A program made the position numbers and the translations under genes. 41,255 nucleotides of DNA from an uncultured Verrucomicrobiales bacterium (GTDB lineage Bacteria; Verrucomicrobiota; Verrucomicrobiia; Verrucomicrobiales; DEV007): contig CAJXQE010000013.1 of assembly GCA_913058215.1 (NCBI GenBank), positions 1 to 41,255 on the forward strand, given 5' to 3'. This document shows, piece by piece, positions 9,248 to 17,941 of the stretch. Below the pieces are notes generated by a model. The model saw nothing but the letters and a program-made list of their open reading frames with translations, searched no databases and was not told the DNA's origin. The stretch's first letter is position 1, and every line of letters starts with the position of its first letter.

Positions 9248-9280
9248 AAAAAAGCCGCCTATTATTGAATTGGAGGCGGC
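9248..9280 (-). terminator. terminator-shaped hairpin in the FKBP leader
   Basis: Inverted repeat GCCGCCT (9254-9260) / AGGCGGC (9274-9280) with a 13-nt loop. On the minus strand it is followed by six T residues (9253-9248), the form of an intrinsic terminator. It lies only 24 nt before the FKBP start codon, so it may be an attenuator, or it may end a short upstream transcript. Confidence 0.5.
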
Positions 9281-9545
9281 AAAGGAGCGTCACACTAGGG
9301 CCGAAAATGGATTGGTCAAGAATTGCTGCACACTCTCCTATAAGGAATCCTTAACGCTTGTTTTATATGGTAAATATGGTAAGTATATACAGTTAAGTCT
9401 TTGAGTTGTATTCGGCAAATCGGGTGACAGGGAAGAGAGAAAATGAGGTTTTTTTATAAGCTTTCGTTTTTAGATCGTTAAAGAGTGTTAGAATCAAGTG
9501 TGGTTGTATCAAAAGTGAGAAATTTTAAAAAAATGATTCTTTAAT

Positions 9546-9574
9546 TTGAAAAGATTATCAAGTTAAGTTAGATT
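9546..9574 (+). promoter_or_regulatory. candidate sigma-70 promoter for the amidase gene
   Basis: TTGAAA (9546-9551), a 17-bp spacer, then TAGATT (9569-9574), 19 nt before the amidase ATG. Match to consensus is moderate (5/6 and 4/6) in an AT-rich background, so this is tentative. Confidence 0.3.
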
Positions 9575-9593
9575 TCGTGAGTTCAATATCATT

Positions 9594-10205
9594 ATGAGAC
9601 CAGCAAACCATTTTTCTGCCTTCATCTTTGCCTGTTTGATTGCCGTTTTCGGTGCAGGCAATGCACTCGCTTTTAAAACGGTCGTCATCGATGCCGGTCA
9701 TGGTGGTCGCGATTCGGGAGCTTCGGATTCACTGGTATATGAAAAGCACATCAATTTGGATGTGGCCCGTCGATTGGAGAGAACGCTGAAAGAAGCGGGA
9801 TTTAAAACAATAATGATTCGAAGAAACGATGAGTTCATCGGTCTCGAACAACGCGCAAAAATTGCCAACAAGTATCGAAACGCAGTTTTCATCAGTGTTC
9901 ATTTCAATTCCGCCTGGAGAAAAGAAGCGCTTGGTATTGAGACTTTTTACCGGGCATCTTCGAGCGCGAAGTTCGCTGATTATGTTCAGAAGGAGTTGAT
10001 CAAAAATGTCGGAGCGACAGATCGCGGAGTAAAAACTGCGAACTTTGCAGTTCTCCGTCATTCCAGAAATCCTGCTGTTCTTGTCGAAGGTGGATTTATC
10101 AGTAACAAAACCGAGCGCAGCGCGATGCTTGATCCGCAGTATCGCCAGGTTGTTGCCGACAGCATTGCCCGCGGGTTGATGCAGTTCAATCGTCGCTCAC
10201 TCTGA
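9594..10205 (+). CDS. N-acetylmuramoyl-L-alanine amidase (Amidase_3)
   Basis: Exported zinc amidase that cleaves the lactyl-amide bond between muramic acid and the stem peptide of peptidoglycan. The 203-residue protein has a signal peptide (about 1-26) and then a bare Amidase_3 domain with no SPOR, LysM or AMIN domain. The zinc ligands and catalytic glutamates are all visible: H36 in VVIDAGHGG, E50, H103 in SVHFNSA and E165 in LVEGGF. Because it lacks a regulatory helix insert or cell-wall binding module, it is a minimal version. The Nnr gene follows 21 bp downstream on the same strand. Confidence 0.93.
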   Translation: MRPANHFSAFIFACLIAVFGAGNALAFKTVVIDAGHGGRDSGASDSLVYEKHINLDVARRLERTLKEAGFKTIMIRRNDEFIGLEQRAKIANKYRNAVFISVHFNSAWRKEALGIETFYRASSSAKFADYVQKELIKNVGATDRGVKTANFAVLRHSRNPAVLVEGGFISNKTERSAMLDPQYRQVVADSIARGLMQFNRRSL

Positions 10206-10226
10206 GGCACGAACGGATTTAGGCAT

Positions 10227-11699
10227 ATGCTGGTCACCTGCCAAGAGATGGCAGACGCTGAGGCCCGGCTTTTCGCCACGGGTGTAGAAGCTGAGCCACT
10301 AATGGAAAAAGCGGGCTTGGGTTGCGCCCGGGCAATTCGTGATTTTTATCGCGGACCGGGTAGAGCCGTTTTGTTCTGCGGAAAGGGAAACAACGGCGGC
10401 GATGCACTTGTTGCGGGCCGCTGGCTTCGGCAATGGGGGTGGAACGTTTCCGTGGATCTGTCGCATGATCCCGCAGAAATGACGGATCTTGCCCGGAAGA
10501 AGCTCGAAGAGTTGAGCAGTTTTCAGGGAGGATCGACTGATGTGGAAGGGAGTCAGTTCGTGCTGGTCGACGGTTTGCTGGGGATTGGAGCGAAGGGGGC
10601 CATTCGCGGAAAAATCAGGGATTCGGCGGACAGGCTGAATGGTTTGAGGAGAGAGGAAAACGGAGACACCTTCGCGATCGATATTCCTTCGGGATTGGAC
10701 GGGGATACCGGGGAACCTTTTGAAGGCGCCGTGATCGCCGATTTGACTTTGTCCATCTGCGCGCCGAAACGGGGAATCGCCGGGGACGGCGCGGTGAATC
10801 ATGTCGGTAGGATCGTGGAAATCCCACTTCCAGAAATCCCGGTGGACTCGAAGCAGGGCGATTTACAGTTGCTCTTACCGTCCAATCTAAGACCACGATT
10901 GCCACGACGGGATTTCGATTTTCACAAAGGGAAAGCAGGACGCCTTGTCATTGTCGCCGGGTCCCGTGGTTTAAGCGGAGCCCCAGTTCTATCCTCACTC
11001 GGTGCTTCGCACAGTGGTGCCGGTCTGACTTCTCTCCTTGTTCCGGAGAACATCTATTCGATTGTCGCATCAACAGCTCCCGCCGAGGTGATGGTGAGAC
11101 CCTTTTCCTCGATCAATGAGATTTCAGATTTTGAGGCCGATGTTCTCGCGATCGGTCCGGGGCTGGGTAAGGAAATGGCTGACCAACTGGTTGAGCTGAT
11201 TGCAAATGACCCGCGGCCGGCCGTAATTGACGCAGATGCGTTGAATGCGCTTAGCAGGAAGCCTGAGTTGCTGGGGAAACTCCCTGAAGGAAAACGAATG
11301 CTGACTCCTCATCCCGGGGAGTTGAAACGACTTTCCGGGAAAACCGGGGATCGTGTTTCTTTAACAAGAGATCTTGCTACTGAGTGGGGAGTGACGCTTC
11401 TGCATAAAGGGGCCCGGACGGTGATTGCGACCCCGGGGAAACCGGTAGCCCTCAATACAAGCGGTCACCCGGGAATGGCGAGTGGGGGAATGGGAGATGT
11501 GCTGACCGGAGTTTGCGCGTCACTGCTTGGTCAGGGGCTCGGAATGCATGATGCTGCCTGTGTCGGGAGTTGGATACTGGGACGGGCCGCTGAAATTGCT
11601 GTTCGGGACGAAGGTATTTCACGAAATTCGGTGACAGCTGTGTCAGTGGCAAATCGAGTCGGATGTGCTTTTTCCGATTTGGAAAATTCAGTCCTTTAG
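10227..11699 (+). CDS. nnr: bifunctional NAD(P)H-hydrate epimerase / dehydratase
   Basis: Metabolite-repair enzyme that restores damaged NAD(P)H hydrates. Residues about 1-205 form the YjeF_N epimerase with FCGKGNNGGDALVAGRWL near 50. Residues about 225-490 form the ADP-dependent dehydratase (ribokinase-like) with IGPGLG, DADALN, TPHPGE and the GGMGDVLTG motif near 421. Total length 490 is typical of the fused form. The 3' end overlaps the convergent ybeY gene by 12 bp, leaving no room for a conventional terminator. The NAD(H) link to the NADase-type genes at 30-39 kb is probably coincidental. Confidence 0.95.
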   Translation: MLVTCQEMADAEARLFATGVEAEPLMEKAGLGCARAIRDFYRGPGRAVLFCGKGNNGGDALVAGRWLRQWGWNVSVDLSHDPAEMTDLARKKLEELSSFQGGSTDVEGSQFVLVDGLLGIGAKGAIRGKIRDSADRLNGLRREENGDTFAIDIPSGLDGDTGEPFEGAVIADLTLSICAPKRGIAGDGAVNHVGRIVEIPLPEIPVDSKQGDLQLLLPSNLRPRLPRRDFDFHKGKAGRLVIVAGSRGLSGAPVLSSLGASHSGAGLTSLLVPENIYSIVASTAPAEVMVRPFSSINEISDFEADVLAIGPGLGKEMADQLVELIANDPRPAVIDADALNALSRKPELLGKLPEGKRMLTPHPGELKRLSGKTGDRVSLTRDLATEWGVTLLHKGARTVIATPGKPVALNTSGHPGMASGGMGDVLTGVCASLLGQGLGMHDAACVGSWILGRAAEIAVRDEGISRNSVTAVSVANRVGCAFSDLENSVL

Positions 11700-12125
11700 C
11701 CTGGATAAAATATCGTCCTGAATCCGGTGCATATGGGCACGTTCAGGTTCACTCAAATCGGTGTGACCGTTGAGGTGAAGAAATCCGTGGATGATATAGA
11801 GCAATGTTTCCTCGGTGACGGAGTTTCCATGCTCTTCTGCAACGCTGCGAGCGGTGTCGACGCTGACGAGGATTTCTCCGTGATGAAAGGTAATGACATC
11901 TGTCGGAGTCGGGTCGTCCATGAATTCCCCGTGCACTCGTGCAATGGTTTCGTCATTAACCAGAGTGACTTCGACTTCTTCAAGAGAGGGTAGAGCGGGC
12001 TCTTCCGTTCCAGGTTTTTCGAGGCAATGAGGAAGGGCTTCGATTGATTTCTCCGTGAGCCATTCTCCGGAAATACCTGCCATATCGCATTGAAAAAACA
12101 ATTCGACTGACGGAATTGCTGCCAT
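11688..12125 (-). CDS. ybeY: endoribonuclease YbeY, variant third metal ligand
   Basis: Single-strand metallo-endoribonuclease for 16S rRNA 3' maturation and ribosome quality control; 145 residues. The TPTDVITFHHGEILVSVDTA core and the metal helix IIHGFLHLNGHTDL are clear. In most YbeY the third zinc ligand is the second histidine of HGxLHLxGxDH; here that position is D123 (H113, H117, D123). To my knowledge Bacteroidota YbeY proteins also carry Asp here (GYKDK), so activity may be intact. Adjacency to a 7TM-HD gene (24 bp upstream) is a widely conserved arrangement and supports both calls. Confidence 0.9.
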   Translation of the reverse strand: MAAIPSVELFFQCDMAGISGEWLTEKSIEALPHCLEKPGTEEPALPSLEEVEVTLVNDETIARVHGEFMDDPTPTDVITFHHGEILVSVDTARSVAEEHGNSVTEETLLYIIHGFLHLNGHTDLSEPERAHMHRIQDDILSRLKD

Positions 12126-12149
12126 CTCTAAAGTGGAGCAGATCTGAAA

Positions 12150-13784
12150 TCAGGCACCCGTTTTGACCGGTGATTCCTTTTCCTGATCGTTACTGCTTCC
12201 TGCTGCTGTCTTCTTTTCTTCGCCTGGCTCCGTGGCCGATTTCTCGGGCGCTTTACCGGGAGTCTTCTTCAAGCGCGAAGTCTTCTTCCCACTGTTTTTC
12301 TTCGGAGCCTCCTCTTCCAGTTTCGGATATTCGATCCGGCTGTGCATCATGCTGCGAAGCGTAGTGGAAAAAGTTTCTTTAATCACGGCGAGGTCTGCCA
12401 AAGTAAGAGCAGCGCTGTCCAGTTGCTGATCGTTGAGACGGTCGCGGACAATATCCTCGATCAGTTCCTCAATCTTCTTCGGCGTGGGTTTCTGGAGACT
12501 TCGGGAAGCGCTTTCCACTGCGTCAGCCAGGCTGATAATCGCACTTTCACGCGTTCTTGGAGTAGGGCCGGGATAGCGGAAACTCTCTTGTTTGACGTTT
12601 GGAATATCCTCTTCGTGAGCATTTCCCTCTTCGACTTGTGCTTTGATCTCGTCGCGCTGCTTCAAGGCTCGATGATAGAAAAAGCGAATCAGGGAAGTGC
12701 CGTGGTGTTCGCGAATCACATCAATGACTTCACGTTTCAAATTGTGCTTCAGAGCCATGTCGACTCCGTCTTTGACGTGAGCCATGACAATGAGAGAGCT
12801 CATCGTGGGGGTAAGGTCATCATGAGGATTGTGACCTTCGCCAATGTTCTCGACGAAATACCCCGGCTTCTTCATTTTTCCAATGTCGTGAAAGTAGGCG
12901 CAGACCCGGCACATCACGGCATTGGCTCCGATCGCTTCGGCAGCAGTTTCGGCGAGGGTCGCGACGACGAGACTGTGATGATAGGTTCCCGGCGCTTCGA
13001 TCGTCATTTTCCTCAAAAGAGGGTGATTCAAATCTGCCAGTTCGATCCAGGAAACGTCGGTGGTAATCCGGAATGCTGCTTCAATCAGGGGAAGCAGTCC
13101 GCTTACGATAATAGCGGTGATGGTTGAGACAAGAATGGCAGCCAGCGCCTGCTTTCCGATGACTTCCCATTGCTCCGAAGTTGCGGAAAATCCTGGCCAT
13201 TGAATTTGTCCTAAAGTGATTGCGAGAAGAACGCAGGCAACACCGGCATACATTCCGGCCGTTACGAGGCGACTGCGGCGGCGAACCCGGTTGGTCAGAT
13301 AAATCGCAACGAATCCGGTGATCATCGAGAAAATGATAAAGAGAAAGGCCTCGTCTTTAGCCACCGTCATTCCACCGAACAAGCTGGCGTAAACCACCGC
13401 GAAAGTTCCATGGCGACGACCGATCAGCAGGGAGATGACCATTGGCGCAAAAATAAACGGAGCGACGAACAGTCCAAAGCCTCCATCCGGCGAAAAAGTA
13501 ATCGCAATGTGCTCGCTGAAATTCACGAGAAGCAACTGGGCCAGCATCACGGAAAGCATGAGCGTGACCCGTGAATTCATCCGGAAAGTCTGGGGAAGGC
13601 TTACGTGCCAGTGAATCATGAGCGTCGCAATAATGACGCTGACCACCACAGAAGTCTGCAGTGGTTTCTTTTCGAAAATGGAACTGGGATCCGCAGAAAA
13701 ACAGATCCATGCCGACACGAGAGCAGCAAAGATCACGAAGAGCAGGCCACAGATCTGCCAACCCGATGCGAACATCGTGCGCAT
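12150..13784 (-). CDS. 7TM-HD family phosphohydrolase (PgpH-like), lacking the extracellular sensor
   Basis: Membrane HD-domain protein of the PgpH family, whose characterised members hydrolyse cyclic-di-AMP. About six or seven hydrophobic segments occupy the first half. The HD domain follows with HHSLVVATLAE, the CAYFHDIGKMKKP His-Asp motif, EGHNPHDDLTP and an REHHGTSLIRFFYH segment. A Lys/Pro/Glu-rich tail of about 50 residues ends it. I choose ATG 13784 because AGGAG sits 6 nt upstream, giving 544 residues; in-frame starts at 13868 (ATG) and 14006 (TTG, overlapping queA) are alternatives. Family members near 700 residues have a large extracytoplasmic 7TMR-HDED domain, for which there is no room here. 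Confidence 0.88.
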   Translation of the reverse strand: MRTMFASGWQICGLLFVIFAALVSAWICFSADPSSIFEKKPLQTSVVVSVIIATLMIHWHVSLPQTFRMNSRVTLMLSVMLAQLLLVNFSEHIAITFSPDGGFGLFVAPFIFAPMVISLLIGRRHGTFAVVYASLFGGMTVAKDEAFLFIIFSMITGFVAIYLTNRVRRRSRLVTAGMYAGVACVLLAITLGQIQWPGFSATSEQWEVIGKQALAAILVSTITAIIVSGLLPLIEAAFRITTDVSWIELADLNHPLLRKMTIEAPGTYHHSLVVATLAETAAEAIGANAVMCRVCAYFHDIGKMKKPGYFVENIGEGHNPHDDLTPTMSSLIVMAHVKDGVDMALKHNLKREVIDVIREHHGTSLIRFFYHRALKQRDEIKAQVEEGNAHEEDIPNVKQESFRYPGPTPRTRESAIISLADAVESASRSLQKPTPKKIEELIEDIVRDRLNDQQLDSAALTLADLAVIKETFSTTLRSMMHSRIEYPKLEEEAPKKNSGKKTSRLKKTPGKAPEKSATEPGEEKKTAAGSSNDQEKESPVKTGA

Positions 13785-13987
13785 GGCGGTCTCCTGAGGT
13801 TTGCGGCGTTTCTTGCCACTGGAGAAGCCACGGTTTTTCAACCGTTGCTGGGAAAAGAAGTGAAACATGTGCGTGGTGATTTCCCCGAGTGGAGAGTGAA
13901 TCGTGTTTGGTGTAAGTGTGTCGCGCTGTTTCACATTTTTACTCCGGTTTTCGGAGAGAAACAACTGAATTTCACAAAAATAACTGT

Positions 13988-14968
13988 TCAAACGATCAGC
14001 ATGCAATCGCCGTAGCTGAAGAAGCGATAGTGCTCTTTTACGGCTTCTTCGTAAGCTTTCATGATCAGTTCCCTGTCGGCAAGAGCACTCACCAACATCA
14101 TGAGTGTGGACTTCGGTAAATGGAAATTCGTTAGCAAAACATCGACCACACCAAAATCGTGGGGAGGAAAAATGAAGATGTCAGTCTCTCCAGTCTGCGG
14201 TTTGAGAGGATTCCCGCTTTGTTCGAAGCAGGACTCCAGCACCCGCACCGTTGTTGTTCCGATAGCGACTACCCGGTCCGCAGAATTGATCTGCTCACAG
14301 GCGCGGGGGGAAAGCGTGTAGCGTTCGGAATGCATGTGGTGCTCCGCCAGGTTTTCCACTGAAACCGGCCGGAAAGTCCCGATGCCAACATGCAAAGTCA
14401 CGAAGGCATGATTCCACTTTTCCAGGTCTCCATCAGAAAAGTGAAGTCCGGCTGTCGGTGCCGCGATGGCTCCCTCTTCTTTGGCGAACACCGTCTGATA
14501 ACGTTCTTTGTCCGAATCCTCATCCGCTCGCTCGATGTAAGGCGGCAGTGCGAGGTGGCCGAGGTTTTCTTCATCGGGTTCCCGGTCGAATTCAATGATC
14601 CTCTCACCGCCCTCCTCCAGAATCTCGAGGATCGTTCCGGTAGCGTCGCCGATCTCGATCGTTTTTCCCTCCCGCAATTTCCTGCCGGGCTTCACCAGGC
14701 ATTTCCAAACGGTTGGGCTGATTGCTTCGATCCGCAGGATCTCCTTTCGACCGTCATTGGAAAAGTAGCGAGCCGGCACGACCCGGGTATCATTCAATAC
14801 CAGTAGATCACTCTCCTTCAGGTAATCTCCGAGGTCGCTGAATTTGCGATGCTCAATGAGTCCGCTCTCTTTGTGAACGACCATCATGCGCGAATCACCG
14901 CGACGATCCGGGGGACGCTGGGCGATCAACTCCGGTGGGAGATGATAATCAAAATCGCTGGTTTCCAT
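13988..14968 (-). CDS. queA: S-adenosylmethionine:tRNA ribosyltransferase-isomerase QueA
   Basis: Converts preQ1 at tRNA position 34 to epoxyqueuosine by transferring and rearranging the ribosyl group of SAM. The product is 326 residues, within the usual 320-370 range. Family landmarks: FDYHLPPELIAQRPPDRRGDSRM at the N-terminus, LNDTRVVPAR, the YQTVFAKEEGAIAAPTAGLHF block, LHVGIGTFRPV, HSERYTLSP and TTTVRVLES. The start is ATG 14968. It is transcribed with the 7TM-HD gene downstream and probably the alpha/alpha-barrel gene upstream (36-bp gap). Confidence 0.95.
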   Translation of the reverse strand: METSDFDYHLPPELIAQRPPDRRGDSRMMVVHKESGLIEHRKFSDLGDYLKESDLLVLNDTRVVPARYFSNDGRKEILRIEAISPTVWKCLVKPGRKLREGKTIEIGDATGTILEILEEGGERIIEFDREPDEENLGHLALPPYIERADEDSDKERYQTVFAKEEGAIAAPTAGLHFSDGDLEKWNHAFVTLHVGIGTFRPVSVENLAEHHMHSERYTLSPRACEQINSADRVVAIGTTTVRVLESCFEQSGNPLKPQTGETDIFIFPPHDFGVVDVLLTNFHLPKSTLMMLVSALADRELIMKAYEEAVKEHYRFFSYGDCMLIV

Positions 14969-15004
14969 GGCCTGAAAAAGGCTGCAACTTTCGCTCGGAA
15001 ATTC

Positions 15005-16132
15005 CTAGCGGCAACGCGAAAGCGTCTGAATCGCGAAAGCAGTTCCGTAGGCCTGGTGATAGGAATAGAAGGGGAAATCCCACCATGAGCCGTCTTTTTC
15101 CTGCAAGTTCATGAGCACACCGGCGAGACTTTCGGCGTGTTTTTCCCGGAGATCATCGGGAAGCCTTTCGAGGCAGAGACCTGCATAGTAGTGGCCGTAG
15201 TAGTAAAAATAACCGGCCACAGAAAACCAGGCTTCGTGGGGAATGGGACGCTTCCGTCCGATGTCGAGCCAGCCATTCCGTTTCCAAAGCCGATCGAGCC
15301 ATTCGTCGATCACCTCCGTGGTGATGGTTTCATCGCCCCATATTGCGAGAGCATAGTTGCAGGCCTGAGAGCGACCGAGGCTGCCACCGGCACGATTGAT
15401 TCCATACATCGGACGGGTCCGCATGTATTCTCCGTAGAGATAACTGTTGTCAGATTTTCGCTGGCGATTCACCGCAGCAATAGCGCGGTCGATCAATTCC
15501 TGAGGAACTTCGACTCCTTCGATTTCGCGGACTTCATGAAACGCGACAAGCACCGTCGCTCCCACAAAACTGATTGAACTGGAGGCGGGCCTCGCCGTCC
15601 CGACTCGAAAGTCGTAATAGCCCCAGCCGCCATCGACAGATTCATAGCGCCCGAGGCGGTCAATCTGCGTGGCCATTACCTCGCGAATCAGCGCCTGGTG
15701 TTCCGGATCTTTCGTTGAACGCTTGTGCATTCTTACGAGAGCCTGCAGACCATAAGCATGAGTCCACACGTTGTACATCGCGTCTGCTGCAGCGCGCCGG
15801 ACTTTGGGAAGTTCCTCCAGAATGTAGGTTTCCCCGGCGGCAAGAGCATCGGCTTCGGGGCCGGGCTTGTCGGCCAGTCCGGATTCGATCAGAGCTGTCA
15901 CGCTCATCGCGGTGATGGCAGACCGGAAAGCGTGGTGAGCACCGGGAACAGGAGCGTAAATGTTGAGGCCTTTGGTTTGCCGGGGCGAGCCCCAGCTTCC
16001 ATTGTCGTTCTGATCTTTCAGTAGAAAATCGACGCCGCGGCGAATGGCCTGATCAACCTCCTCCGATTCCGCAAAAACAGAAACGGGAGCCGCGAGGGCC
16101 AAGGCCAGGAAAACTGGTAGGAGATTCCGCAT
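15005..16132 (-). CDS. secreted prenyltransferase/squalene-oxidase-repeat (alpha/alpha barrel) protein
   Basis: Exported protein of 375 residues with a signal peptide (about 1-21) and an alpha/alpha-toroid of the terpenoid cyclase/protein prenyltransferase superfamily. Repeats with Gly-Ser-Trp features are visible: NGSWGSP near 44, GGWGYYDF near 176 and DGSWWDFPFYSYHQAYGT near the C-terminus. The squalene-hopene cyclase DXDD acid motif is not seen, so a cyclase reaction is not supported; PVC genomes carry many such secreted toroids of unknown role. It follows the efflux-adaptor gene by 22 bp and probably shares its transcript. Confidence 0.8.
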   Translation of the reverse strand: MRNLLPVFLALALAAPVSVFAESEEVDQAIRRGVDFLLKDQNDNGSWGSPRQTKGLNIYAPVPGAHHAFRSAITAMSVTALIESGLADKPGPEADALAAGETYILEELPKVRRAAADAMYNVWTHAYGLQALVRMHKRSTKDPEHQALIREVMATQIDRLGRYESVDGGWGYYDFRVGTARPASSSISFVGATVLVAFHEVREIEGVEVPQELIDRAIAAVNRQRKSDNSYLYGEYMRTRPMYGINRAGGSLGRSQACNYALAIWGDETITTEVIDEWLDRLWKRNGWLDIGRKRPIPHEAWFSVAGYFYYYGHYYAGLCLERLPDDLREKHAESLAGVLMNLQEKDGSWWDFPFYSYHQAYGTAFAIQTLSRCR

Positions 16133-16154
16133 CAGGAAATTGCGTTTCGAGGTG

Positions 16155-17822
16155 TTACTTCTTCGCAGCTGCAGCAGTCGGCTTCTTCACCGGAGCCTTG
16201 GATGCCGGAGCTGCTGCTGAAATTTCCACCTCGGCGCCTGCTTTCAGGCCTTCGAGGATTTCCGTCATCTTGTCGTTGGAACGACCGGTTTTCACCTTCT
16301 GCTTTTTGCCACCCTTCAGAGTGACGAACTCTTCATCTTTCTCCTTCTTCACCGCACCTTTCGGAACGAGTAGGGCTTTTTCATTTTTATAGACTTCGAT
16401 CTCCGCCTTGGCGTTCATACCCGGCAGAGCGGTGATCTCTTTCCCGGGATTCAAAGTAAAGACAGCGTCAAAGGTGTTGTTCGAAAAGGGCACAAACGAA
16501 ACTTCTTTGACTGAGGAATTCAGTTCCTCATCCGTATTCCAGGTCAACTTGGTTTTCGCCTTCTGACCTTTCTTGAGATCTTTGAGTTTGTTCTCCGGAA
16601 CGGACACCCGCAACTGCAGCTTGTCAGGATCCACAACGGTCATGACGATTTCCTTGGGAGTCAGAGTGCCGCCGGGGATCAGTTTTCTTTCCACGGTTGC
16701 CGCGGTGGTCCACTTTCCGCGCTGGCTCATTCCATAGTAAACGATTCCATCCTGAGGCGCTCTCACTGTCAGCATCTTCAAGTCGCCTTCCATGTCGGCG
16801 ATTTTCTTCTCAGCCTTATGCAAATCTCTTTCCATCTTGGAGACTTCGAGACGCTTTTGCTCAAGACCTGCCCGCAGAGACTGTTCACCGCTTCGCCATT
16901 CGATTCGTTTGCTCTCCAGATTGCGTTCCATCAATTCTTGTTCACGGGGGATAAGGGTGTTCAAATTCCGGTCTGTTCTCGATTTTGTCTGTTCCAGCAT
17001 CCACTTGTAGCTGTCGACGGAGTGCTGGGAACGCTTGAGAACAATCTCTTCAGTTTCTTCGGTGAGGTCATCCAGCTCATACATTTTCTTCAGCTGATTC
17101 AGTTCCTCTTCGGCGTAGGCGAGATAATTTGCGGTCGACTTCAGATCTTCGTGAGCATCGCGGATTCGCATGGGCTTGCTGACGTCTTCGAAGTAGGCAA
17201 AGTCCTCTTCCGTTTTCATTTTTGACCGGCGGCCGGATTCAAGGTTCAGCGGCGTTGTCTTTTCCAGTTTCTCCAGATCGCGCCTCCCTGACTCCAAAGC
17301 CATGTGTTGTTGGGGCATTCCGGCCTTTTGGTCTTCGATCGCTTCCTTCAGCTTGTCGGTTTCGAGTTCGATCAGGATATCCCCCTTATTAACTTTCGTT
17401 CCATGGGGCACCGCCTTGATCACGGACAAACTGCCCGAGGCTTTTGGTCGAAGTGCGACGCGCGCTTCGGAGGTGCTTTCGACAACACCTGACAACTCGA
17501 GTTTTACTTCGAATTCTTCGGCCTTCACCTTGTGAGTCTTGGCTTCCTCTTTCTTCGCTACTTCCTTTTTCTCTTCGGGCTTGGCCTCGGCTTTCTTCCC
17601 GGCTTCTGCAGGTTTAGCTTCCTCTTTCTTTTCGGCAGCAGCAGGCTTGGCGGCCTTCTTTACAGGAGCCTTTTTTTCTTCAGGTTTCTTTTCGGGAGCT
17701 TTCTTTTCCTCAGCCTTCGGCTTTGAAGCTGGTTTTTCAGGGCCGGCAGATTGCGCAGGCGCTGTCAGGAAGACCATCGCAAACACAGCGAACAGGCCCA
17801 TAAGAGAGGGAAAAGATTTCAT
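16155..17822 (-). CDS. HlyD/MFP-type periplasmic adaptor with Lys/Glu/Ala/Pro-rich N-terminal region
   Basis: Exported adaptor-like protein of 555 residues. A signal peptide (about 1-26) leads into a low-complexity stretch rich in K, E, A and P up to about residue 95, likely extended or wall-spanning. A biotinyl-lipoyl-like half-motif follows (ALRPKASGSLSVI, VNKGDILIELETDKLKEAI), then a long charged coiled-coil hairpin (about 190-345), the second lipoyl half (APQDGIVYYG) and beta-barrel/MP domains (KAEIEVYKNEKALLVPKGAV). Such adaptors normally pair with an ABC or RND transporter; none is adjacent here. Confidence 0.8.
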   Translation of the reverse strand: MKSFPSLMGLFAVFAMVFLTAPAQSAGPEKPASKPKAEEKKAPEKKPEEKKAPVKKAAKPAAAEKKEEAKPAEAGKKAEAKPEEKKEVAKKEEAKTHKVKAEEFEVKLELSGVVESTSEARVALRPKASGSLSVIKAVPHGTKVNKGDILIELETDKLKEAIEDQKAGMPQQHMALESGRRDLEKLEKTTPLNLESGRRSKMKTEEDFAYFEDVSKPMRIRDAHEDLKSTANYLAYAEEELNQLKKMYELDDLTEETEEIVLKRSQHSVDSYKWMLEQTKSRTDRNLNTLIPREQELMERNLESKRIEWRSGEQSLRAGLEQKRLEVSKMERDLHKAEKKIADMEGDLKMLTVRAPQDGIVYYGMSQRGKWTTAATVERKLIPGGTLTPKEIVMTVVDPDKLQLRVSVPENKLKDLKKGQKAKTKLTWNTDEELNSSVKEVSFVPFSNNTFDAVFTLNPGKEITALPGMNAKAEIEVYKNEKALLVPKGAVKKEKDEEFVTLKGGKKQKVKTGRSNDKMTEILEGLKAGAEVEISAAAPASKAPVKKPTAAAAKK

Positions 17823-17860
17823 AAAATAAAGCGAGCGGTTAAGACTTGTTAATTATCTTG

Positions 17861-17877
17861 GTTATAAAAATTATAAC
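17861..17877. promoter_or_regulatory. perfect palindrome with embedded -10 hexamer upstream of the adaptor gene
   Basis: GTTATAA-AAA-TTATAAC is a perfect 7-bp inverted repeat 39 bp upstream of the adaptor ATG. On the minus strand it contains TATAAT (17875-17870), an ideal -10 box, but I see no good -35 at 16-18 bp. It may be a promoter element overlapping an operator. Confidence 0.35.
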
Positions 17878-17941
17878 TATACGCCGCATTCCGGCATTTG
17901 GGAAAGATAAAAATAGCGAAGGATGAGCGCAATTTGTAAAG

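Larger units (their letters stand above)
9224..9593. other. AT-rich divergent intergenic region
   Basis: 370 bp between the divergent FKBP and amidase genes. The FKBP-proximal end carries the hairpin at 9248-9280. The rest (about 9340-9590) is markedly AT-rich with several poly-T/poly-A runs and no credible open frame or RNA gene. It probably carries the promoters for both flanking genes. Confidence 0.6.

Noticed and set aside
12342-13127. 261-codon plus-strand frame opposite the 7TM-HD gene
   Set aside because: Antisense shadow of the HD domain.
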